Shown piece by piece: positions 6,639 through 12,104 of a stretch of 12,104 nucleotides of DNA (positions within the stretch are counted from its first letter, which is position 1; each line of letters begins with the position of its first letter). The notes beneath the pieces are model-generated. The model searched no databases, had not been told where the DNA came from, and saw only the letters and a program-made list of their open reading frames with translations. Source of the DNA: JAZDJJ01 sp043804035 (GTDB lineage Bacteria > Bacteroidota > Bacteroidia > Palsa-948); the NCBI GenBank assembly GCA_043804035.1, contig JAZDJJ010000001.1:1-12104 (forward strand). Reading direction: 5' to 3'. A program made the translations under genes and the position numbers.

Positions 6639-7171
6639 ATGAAAAAAGAAAAAAAAAAAATCTTGTAATAGATTCTATGTCAGAAATGTTGAAAGCGAAT
6701 CCAAACTTTTATCTGACCGATACATCAACATTAACAGTAGAGAAAACAAATAAGTTGAGGCGCCTTTGCCACGGCAAAAACATTAAAATGTTTGTAGTGA
6801 AAAATACACTCCTGAAAAAAGCTTTACAAAAAACCAATTCTGTATATGAACCACTTATTGATACTATAAAAGATTCAACTTCTATTATGTTTTGTAACAC
6901 CGCAAGTGAACCAGCAAAATTGATAAAAGAGTTTCGCGAAAAGCATAAAGACAGTAATAGACCTTTATTAAAAGCTGCATTCGTTGAAGAGTCCATCTAT
7001 ATTGGTCATGCACAATTAGATTTTCTTGCAAGCATAAAGAATAAGAACGAAATGATTGGTGAAGTGATTGCTATTCTGCAGTCGCCTGTTAAAAATACTA
7101 TCAGTGCGTTGCTTTCCGGAAAAAATAAACTTGGTAGTATAATTAAAACACTTGGAGAAAAAGCGAAATGA
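6639..7171 (+). CDS. rplJ: 50S ribosomal protein L10, start codon out of frame at a 12-A run
   Basis: L10 anchors the L7/L12 dimers to the ribosomal stalk. The body is clear: NPNFYLTDTSTLTVEKTNKL, then RRLC...KMFVVKNTLLKKAL, and a helical C-terminal tail that binds L7/L12 (about residues 135-177). The frame encoding this body is open from 6635 but its first ATG is at 6677, inside the conserved N-terminal helix. The expected start is ATG 6639, giving MKKEKKK, but that frame stops at 6666 after the A12 run (6649-6660). A -1 shift on the A run, or one extra A, gives MKKEKKKNLVIDSMSEML, which fits the family N-terminus (a basic M--EEK-like start, then a hydrophobic helix) and a 177-residue product. 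Explanations are a sequence error, ribosomal slippage, RNA polymerase slippage, or internal initiation at 6677. It starts 25 nt after rplA, too close for an L10 leader. Confidence 0.93.
6649..6660 (+). other. A12 homopolymer at the rplJ frame break
   Basis: Twelve consecutive A follow ATGAAAAAAG. Thirteen would put ATG 6639 in frame with the L10 body. The run contains A-AAA-AAA slippery heptamers, and poly-A runs of this length are also known sites of transcriptional slippage and of sequencing indels. Confidence 0.9.
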
Positions 7172-7216
7172 TTTTTTTGCATAACATTAGTTAATTACAT
7201 AATTTTTTTTAATAAC

Positions 7217-7244
7217 TTGTATATCAATAATATAATTATCTTTG
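7217..7244 (+). promoter_or_regulatory. Internal promoter for rplL
   Basis: TTG (7217-7219), a 17-nt spacer, then TATCTTTG (7237-7244), an exact match to the Bacteroidota sigma-factor consensus TTG-N17-TAnnTTTG. It lies in the 108-nt gap between rplJ and rplL, with transcription predicted to begin near 7250 and a leader of about 30 nt. It would allow L7/L12, present in several copies per ribosome, to be made in excess of L10. Confidence 0.75.
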
Positions 7245-7279
7245 CAACCCTTTCGTAACCACAAAATAAAATAAATACT

Positions 7280-7648
7280 ATGACGGACTTAAAACAAATT
7301 GCAGATCAGTTAGTAAACTTAACTGTAAAAGATGTGAATGAACTGGCAAAAATACTTAAAGATGAGTATGGCATTGAGCCAGCAGCAACCGTTGCCGTAT
7401 CACAGGCAAGTGGCACTGAAGCAGCGGCATCTGAAAAAACAACTTTTGACGTTATTCTAAAAAGTGGCGGACAAGCAAAACTTCAAGTTGTAAAACTTGT
7501 GAAAGAACTCACAGGATTAGGATTAAAAGAATCAAAAGATCTGGTAGACGCAGCGCCAAAAGCGGTTAAAGAAGGCATCTCCAAAGAAGATGCAGAAGCA
7601 TTAAAAAAACAATTAACCGAAGCAGGAGCAGAAGTTGAAATTAAATAA
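7280..7648 (+). CDS. rplL: 50S ribosomal protein L7/L12
   Basis: A 122-residue acidic stalk protein, the multicopy ribosomal component that recruits and stimulates translational GTPases. The N-terminal helices (residues 1-35, LKQIADQLVNLTVKDVNELA) dimerise and bind L10; an Ala-rich hinge spans about 36-53; the C-terminal domain (54-122) contains the factor-binding pattern FDVILKSGGQAKLQVVKLVK followed by ELTGLGLKESKDLVD, and the KEGISKEDAEALKKQLTEAG helix region. Length and ending (AEVEIK) are normal for Bacteroidota. It follows its own promoter and an A-rich leader with no Shine-Dalgarno sequence, and precedes a hairpin that separates it from rpoB. Confidence 0.98.
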   Translation: MTDLKQIADQLVNLTVKDVNELAKILKDEYGIEPAATVAVSQASGTEAAASEKTTFDVILKSGGQAKLQVVKLVKELTGLGLKESKDLVDAAPKAVKEGISKEDAEALKKQLTEAGAEVEIK

Positions 7649-7671
7649 CTTCTCCACGTAATTTTAATCAA

Positions 7672-7728
7672 ACCTCTTCGTCACGTTAAAAACATGACGA
7701 AAGAGGTATTTGTGTTTTTTCGTTTTTG
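7672..7728 (+). terminator. Hairpin and U-rich tract between rplL and rpoB (attenuator-like)
   Basis: ACCTCTTCGTCA (7672-7683) pairs with TGACGAAAGAGGT (7695-7707) with a single bulged A, around an 11-nt loop. It is followed by ATTTGTGTTTTTTCGTTTTT (7708-7727). The structure lies 23 nt after the rplL stop and 75 nt before the rpoB start. Its shape fits an intrinsic terminator; because no clear promoter follows, partial read-through into rpoB is the likely arrangement, as known for the E. coli rplL-rpoB attenuator. An RNA-processing site is the alternative. Confidence 0.7.
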
Positions 7729-7782
7729 GAATTACTTATCAATAAAATTCACTTCCTCTTTCATCTCCGAGGAATAAAATAA

Positions 7783-10700
7783 ATGCTTGTGACTGCACAA
7801 AAGAAAAATCAACGAATCAATTTTACATCTATAAAAAACCAGGTTGACTATCCTGATTTTTTAGAAATCCAGATTAAATCCTTTAAGGATTTTATACAGG
7901 TTGACACTACTCCTGAAAACCGAAAGAACGAAGGTCTTTACAAGGTCTTCAGTGAGAATTATCCTGTTTCGGATGTACGAAATAATTTTGTCCTAGAATT
8001 TCTGGATTATTACATTGATCCTCCACGCTATTCAATTGACGAATGTCTTGAAAGAGGATTGACATATAACATTCCACTGAAGGCAAAACTTCGCCTTTCG
8101 TGTACCGATCCTGACCATGAGGATTTTAAAACTGTTGTTCAGGATGTTTATCTCGGCACAATTCCGTACATGACTCCAAAAGGAAGTTTTATTATTAATG
8201 GAGCAGAACGGGTGGTTGTTTCGCAATTACATCGTTCTCCGGGAGTATTCTTTGGTCAGAGCCGTCATGCCAATGGAACACGATTATATTTTGCAAGAGT
8301 TATTCCATTTAAAGGAGCATGGATTGAATTTGCCACTGATATGAACAATGTAATGTTTGCCTACATTGACAGAAAGAAAAAACTTCCCGTAACAACTCTG
8401 CTTCGTGCAATTGGTTTTGAAAACGACAAACAAATATTAGAACTATTCAATCTTGCCGATGAGATTACGGTAAATAAAGCAACTCTAAAAAAATCTATTG
8501 GAAGCAAACTTGCAGCACGTGTTCTGCGAACATGGGTTGAAGATTTTGTGGATGAAGATACCGGAGAAGTTATTTCTATTGAACGTAACGAAGTACTGAT
8601 TGAACGCGAAACTATTATCACTGAGGAGCATATAGAAACTATTCTGAATGCAAAAATTAAAACAATCATTCTCCATAAAGAAGATAAAGATATCAGCGAC
8701 TATTCTATTATATATAACACATTACAGAAAGATCCAACTAACTCTGAAAAAGAAGCCGTTGAACACATCTACCGTTTGCTCCGTAATGCTGAGCCACCAG
8801 ATGAAGAAACAGCAAAAAGCATAATTGAAAAACTTTTCTTTTCTGATAAACGATATGATTTAGGTGAAGTAGGACGATTCCGTATCAATAAAAAAATGAA
8901 TCTGAACATCCCTGATAATATACGTGTACTTACAAAAGAAGACATTGTTGCTATTATTAAATTCCTCATACAGTTAGTAAATCTGAAAACCAATGTTGAC
9001 GATATTGACCATCTCAGCAACAGACGGGTAAGAACAGTAGGCGAACAATTATCCACTCAATTCGGTATCGGGCTCGCACGCATGTCACGTACCATTCGCG
9101 AACGTATGAATGTTCGTGATAACGAAGTATTTGCTCCTATTGATCTTATCAATGCAAAAACGCTTTCTGCTGTAATCAACACATTCTTCGGGACAAATCC
9201 GTTGTCGCAGTTCATGGATCAAACTAATCCTTTGGCTGAAATCACTCACAAGCGACGGCTTTCTGCTCTCGGTCCGGGCGGTCTTTCAAGGGAGCGTGCA
9301 GGTTTTGAAGTTCGTGATATTCATTATACGCATTACGGACGTCTTTGCACAATTGAAACACCGGAAGGTCCGAACATCGGATTGATTTCTTCTCTCTGTG
9401 TATATGCAAAAATCAATAATCTCGGATTTATTGAAACACCCTATCGCACAGTAACTGATGGAGTACTTGATATTCACAACCCTGTTGTTTATCTCACCGC
9501 TGAAGAAGAAGATAAAAAAATAATTGCTCAGGCAACTCTTAATATTAATGATAAAGGATCTATTCAGGACAAAAAAGTAAAAGCACGTTTTGAAGGAAAC
9601 TACCCGATTGTTGAACCACGAAAAGTACAGTTGATGGATGTTGCTCCAAATCAAATTACATCCATTGCCGCTTCACTTATTCCATTTCTGGAACACGATG
9701 ACGCCAACCGCGCATTGATGGGTTCAAACATGTTGCGACAATCAGTACCATTGTTGTGTCCCGAAGCACCCATTGTAGGAACGGGATTGGAAGCAAAAAT
9801 TGCTCTTGACTCCCGCACTCTCATCACTGCCGAAAATGATGGAGTAGTTGAATATGTGGATGCGAGAGAAATTAAGATACGATACTCACGCGATGAAGAA
9901 GAAAAACTTCTCTCCTTTGATAATGATATCAAATCATACAAGCTCATCAAATTCCGAAAAACAAATCAAAACACTTGTATAAATCTTCGCCCTATAGTCC
10001 GCAAAGACGAAAAAGTAAAAAAGGGACAAGTGCTTTGCGAAGGATATAGCACAGTTAATGGCGAACTGGCGATGGGTCGTAATCTCATGGTTGCTTTCAT
10101 GCCCTGGAAAGGATACAACTTTGAAGATGCTATTGTTATTTCTGAAAGAATAGTTCGCAATGATGTTTTTACTTCTATTCATATAGATCAGTATTCTATT
10201 GAAGTAAGAGAAACAAAACGCGGAATGGAAGAACTTACTTCCGACATTCCGAATGTGAGCGAAGAAGCAACCAAAAATCTTGACGCAAATGGAATCATAC
10301 GCGTTGGATGCGAAGTAAAAGAAGGCGATATCCTCGTTGGGAAAATAACACCAAAAGGCGAAACGGATCCTTCGCCGGAAGAAAAATTACTTCGCGCAAT
10401 TTTTGGCGACAAAGCAGGCGATGTGAAAGATGCTTCTCTGCGAATGCCCTCTTCTACTTATGGCATCGTGATGGGAACAAAACTCTTTTCACGATTGATA
10501 AAAACTCCAAAAGTAAAAACAGATGAAAAAGATATACTCGGAAAAATTGACAAAGAGTTCAATCATAAATATAGCGACCTGAAATCAAAACTCGTTAATA
10601 AACTTTTCGTCCTCATTAATGGAAAAACATCTCATGGTGTATATAATTACTTAAAAGAAGAGGTGATTCCCAAAGGAGCAAAACTTACTCAAAAAATATT

Positions 10701-11604
10701 AGATAATGTTGATAACTACATGGAAGTGAATCCACATAAATGGACTTCAAATAAAGAAGTAAACAACAAAATTCAGATACTCATTCATAATTACCACATC
10801 AAGTACAACGAAATACTTGGCGACCATAAACGCAAAAAGTTTGCTGTGCAGGTAGGTGATGAGTTGCCCCCCGGAATTATTCAGTTAGCAAAGGTTTATG
10901 TTACTCAAAAACGAAAACTAAAAGTGGGTGATAAAATAGCAGGACGCCACGGCAACAAAGGTATTGTCGCAAAAATAGTCCGCGATGAAGATATGCCTTA
11001 TATGGAAGACGGCACCCCTGTAGATATAGTGCTGAATCCTCTCGGAGTACCTTCGCGTATGAACCTTGGGCAAATTTATGAGACCATTCTTGGATGGGCA
11101 GGGCAAAAACTCGGTCTTACTTTTTCTACTCCCATCTTTGACGGTGCAACTCTTGAAAACATCAATACTTATATGGAAATGGCAAAACTGCCACGTTACG
11201 GCACCACTTATCTCTATGACGGTGAAACGGGACAACGGTTTGACCAGCCCGCAACAGTTGGTATGATATATATTCTAAAACTTCATCACATGGTGGATGA
11301 CAAGATGCACTCCCGTAGCATTGGTCCTTATTCGCTCATTACACAACAGCCACTTGGCGGTAAAGCGCAGTTTGGTGGGCAACGTTTCGGTGAAATGGAA
11401 GTGTGGGCTCTGGAAGCATTTGGAGCAGCTCACATCTTACAGGAAATACTTACATTAAAAGCAGACGATATGACGGGAAGAGTAAAAACATACGAAGCCA
11501 TTGTGAAAGGCGAAAATCTGCCAACGCCAGGCATCCCTGAATCTTTTAATGTACTGATGAACGAACTAAAAGGATTAGGATTGAATATTGTACTGCATAA
11601 TTAA
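7783..11604 (+). CDS. rpoB: DNA-directed RNA polymerase subunit beta
   Basis: A 1273-residue catalytic subunit, full length for Bacteroidota, forming with beta-prime the active-site cleft. The N-terminus (INFTSIKNQVDYPDFLEIQI) and fork/protrusion regions are intact. The rifampicin-binding cluster spans residues 474-496 (LSQFMDQTNPLAEITHKRR, then LSAL) and keeps D479, H489 and S494, the equivalents of E. coli D516, H526 and S531, so no classical resistance substitution is present. The active-site part (KGYNFEDAIVISE), the NKGIV loop region, and the C-terminal clamp (MHSRSIGPYSLITQQPLGGK and the GGQRFGEMEVWALEA helix) are present. GAGG at 7769-7772, 10 nt before the ATG, is one of the few Shine-Dalgarno-like sequences in the window. 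The gene ends just before the tandem arrays, and rpoC does not follow directly. Confidence 0.99.
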   Translation: MLVTAQKKNQRINFTSIKNQVDYPDFLEIQIKSFKDFIQVDTTPENRKNEGLYKVFSENYPVSDVRNNFVLEFLDYYIDPPRYSIDECLERGLTYNIPLKAKLRLSCTDPDHEDFKTVVQDVYLGTIPYMTPKGSFIINGAERVVVSQLHRSPGVFFGQSRHANGTRLYFARVIPFKGAWIEFATDMNNVMFAYIDRKKKLPVTTLLRAIGFENDKQILELFNLADEITVNKATLKKSIGSKLAARVLRTWVEDFVDEDTGEVISIERNEVLIERETIITEEHIETILNAKIKTIILHKEDKDISDYSIIYNTLQKDPTNSEKEAVEHIYRLLRNAEPPDEETAKSIIEKLFFSDKRYDLGEVGRFRINKKMNLNIPDNIRVLTKEDIVAIIKFLIQLVNLKTNVDDIDHLSNRRVRTVGEQLSTQFGIGLARMSRTIRERMNVRDNEVFAPIDLINAKTLSAVINTFFGTNPLSQFMDQTNPLAEITHKRRLSALGPGGLSRERAGFEVRDIHYTHYGRLCTIETPEGPNIGLISSLCVYAKINNLGFIETPYRTVTDGVLDIHNPVVYLTAEEEDKKIIAQATLNINDKGSIQDKKVKARFEGNYPIVEPRKVQLMDVAPNQITSIAASLIPFLEHDDANRALMGSNMLRQSVPLLCPEAPIVGTGLEAKIALDSRTLITAENDGVVEYVDAREIKIRYSRDEEEKLLSFDNDIKSYKLIKFRKTNQNTCINLRPIVRKDEKVKKGQVLCEGYSTVNGELAMGRNLMVAFMPWKGYNFEDAIVISERIVRNDVFTSIHIDQYSIEVRETKRGMEELTSDIPNVSEEATKNLDANGIIRVGCEVKEGDILVGKITPKGETDPSPEEKLLRAIFGDKAGDVKDASLRMPSSTYGIVMGTKLFSRLIKTPKVKTDEKDILGKIDKEFNHKYSDLKSKLVNKLFVLINGKTSHGVYNYLKEEVIPKGAKLTQKILDNVDNYMEVNPHKWTSNKEVNNKIQILIHNYHIKYNEILGDHKRKKFAVQVGDELPPGIIQLAKVYVTQKRKLKVGDKIAGRHGNKGIVAKIVRDEDMPYMEDGTPVDIVLNPLGVPSRMNLGQIYETILGWAGQKLGLTFSTPIFDGATLENINTYMEMAKLPRYGTTYLYDGETGQRFDQPATVGMIYILKLHHMVDDKMHSRSIGPYSLITQQPLGGKAQFGGQRFGEMEVWALEAFGAAHILQEILTLKADDMTGRVKTYEAIVKGENLPTPGIPESFNVLMNELKGLGLNIVLHN

Positions 11605-11605
11605 G

Positions 11606-11766
11606 TAAATAGTAAATAGTAAATAGTAAATAGCAAATAGTAAATAGCAAATAGTAAATAGCAAATAGCAAATAGTAAATAGTAAATAGCAAATAGTAAA
11701 TAGCAAATAGCAAATAGTAAATAGTAAATAGTAAATAGCAAATAGCAAATAGTAAATAGTAAATAG
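11606..11766. repeat. Heptanucleotide tandem array, 23 x (T/C)AAATAG
   Basis: Twenty-three uninterrupted 7-mers begin 2 nt after the rpoB stop. Every unit is identical except its first base, which is T in 14 units and C in 9, in the order TTTTCTCTCCTTCTCCTTTCCTT. A period of 7 puts TAA and TAG in all three plus-strand frames, so any ribosome reading through rpoB stops at once. On the minus strand the array happens to be open, which produces meaningless long ORFs. Such arrays expand and contract by slipped replication. Confidence 0.97.
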
Positions 11767-11771
11767 CAATT

Positions 11772-11915
11772 CGGAGGCGTGAAAGTTTCTCACGGAGGCG
11801 TGGGAAGTTCTCACGGAGGCGTGGGAAGTTCTCACGGAGGCGTGAAAGTTTCTCACGGAGGCGTGAAAGTTTCTCACGGAGGCGTGGGAAGTTCTCACGG
11901 AGGCGTGGAAGTTCT
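11772..11915. repeat. 21-bp tandem array forming a chain of hairpins
   Basis: Six full 21-bp units (11772-11897) and a seventh, shortened one (11898-11915). Each begins CGGAGGCGTG and ends CTCA, with middle AAAGTTT (type A) or GGAAGTT (type B); the order is A B B A A B and a short B-like unit. In plus-strand RNA each CGTG...CACG segment can fold into a 7-bp stem with a 3-nt loop, separated from the next by GAGG. Type B is fully paired counting one G-U; type A has one A-C mismatch. The array is markedly GC-richer than its flanks. The minus-strand open frame through it (RLREK/RLREN repeats) is an artefact of the 21-nt period. Confidence 0.95.
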
Positions 11916-11970
11916 AAAAGATAGCAAAAAAATAAAAATTCAACAATAAATAAACTAATACTTAAAAAAA
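11916..11970. other. Spacer before the last gene
   Basis: A-rich sequence between the hairpin array and the next ATG. I see no TAnnTTTG promoter element and no Shine-Dalgarno sequence, so transcription of the next gene may depend on read-through from rpoB or on an unrecognised promoter. Confidence 0.4.
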
Positions 11971-12104
11971 ATGGAAAAACAAAGAGATTATATGCCACAA
12001 CCCGAAGTTCAATTCTTCTTGTGGCAGGGCATTTTTATGTCCGTGGCGGGTGCAAACTTATTCCTTTTGACTATTCCTCCTGCAAAATGGACGATACTAC
12101 AAGG
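11971..12104 (+). CDS. Start of a hypothetical Bacteroidota protein, cut by the window edge
   Basis: An ATG after an A8 tract opens a frame that runs off the window after 44 codons. The product begins MEKQRDYMPQPEVQFFLWQG and continues with a hydrophobic stretch (FMSVAGANLFLLTIPPAKW). It is not rpoC, whose N-terminus is quite different. The pattern, a short basic start with DY-P, then a W-containing segment, an AN motif and an I-PA-W-LQ segment, resembles from memory the N-terminus of a family of uncharacterised Bacteroidota proteins, some of which end in a fibronectin type III-like domain. That link is by pattern only and the function is unknown. The hydrophobic stretch is not long enough to call a membrane helix. 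Confidence 0.65.
   Translation, partial: MEKQRDYMPQPEVQFFLWQGIFMSVAGANLFLLTIPPAKWTILQ

Noticed and set aside
6677..7171. rplJ starting at ATG 6677 as the simple annotation
   Set aside because: It would delete most of the first conserved helix, and the codons just upstream in the same frame match the family; the A12 frame break explains the missing start better.
9205..9270. Rifampicin-resistance substitutions in RpoB
   Set aside because: The positions equivalent to E. coli D516, H526 and S531 carry the susceptible residues.
11772..11915. CRISPR array
   Set aside because: The units are contiguous with no unique spacers, the period is only 21 bp, and no cas gene is present.
11546..11998. Long minus-strand ORFs across the tandem arrays (150 and 107 residues)
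   Set aside because: Their products are pure translations of the 7-mer and 21-mer arrays (YYLLF and RLREN/HASVR periodicity) and overlap the rpoB 3' end; they are artefacts of repeat periods.

Overview
Organism. The window is AT-rich bacterial DNA from a member of the Bacteroidota. The evidence is the protein families (a PorE-like TPR/PD40/OmpA protein, a carboxypeptidase-regulatory-domain protein, a Bacteroidota-style SecE-NusG-L11-L1-L10-L7/L12-RpoB series), the near absence of Shine-Dalgarno sequences (starts follow A-rich tracts), and Bacteroidota-type promoter elements (TAnnTTTG, one with TTG exactly 17 nt upstream). I cannot assign an order or genus from sequence alone.  Layout. (1) 1-432: the 5' end of an unknown minus-strand gene, then an AT-rich non-coding stretch holding two inverted copies of a 17-bp motif and a 19-bp perfect palindrome. 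(2) 433-2508, minus strand: secreted envelope protein with the PorE domain order (TPR, PD40 propeller, regulatory-like beta domain, OmpA peptidoglycan-binding domain). (3) 2509-2777: divergent intergenic region with a 119-bp REP-like palindrome and a third copy of the 17-bp motif. (4) 2778-4391, plus strand: secreted repeat protein with a 180-bp internal duplication. (5) 4392-4612: promoter and leader region before secE, with a possible frameshifted small ORF. (6) 4613-7648: secE-nusG-rplK-rplA-rplJ-rplL, with gaps of 4-25 nt up to rplJ, then a 108-nt gap holding a separate rplL promoter. (7) 7672-7728: hairpin plus U-rich tract, followed by rpoB (7783-11604). (8) 11605-11970: two adjacent tandem arrays, 23 copies of a 7-mer and about seven copies of a 21-mer hairpin unit. 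(9) 11971-end: start of a hypothetical gene, not rpoC.  How the genes work together. Region 6-7 is the core expression operon: translocon subunit, transcription elongation factor, the L11/L1 and L10/L7-L12 stalk proteins of the 50S subunit, and RNA polymerase beta. The rplL promoter and the hairpin before rpoB offer a way to make more L7/L12 than L10 and less RpoB.  Most notable points. The natural ATG of rplJ is out of frame with the rest of the gene because of a run of 12 A, so full-length L10 needs slippage, an internal start, or correction of a sequence error. rpoB is separated from rpoC by repeat arrays and an unrelated gene start. The 21-mer array is a chain of hairpins linked by GGAGG-containing spacers. 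I found no convincing new defence or mobile system; the unusual features are regulatory and repeat structures around a housekeeping operon.
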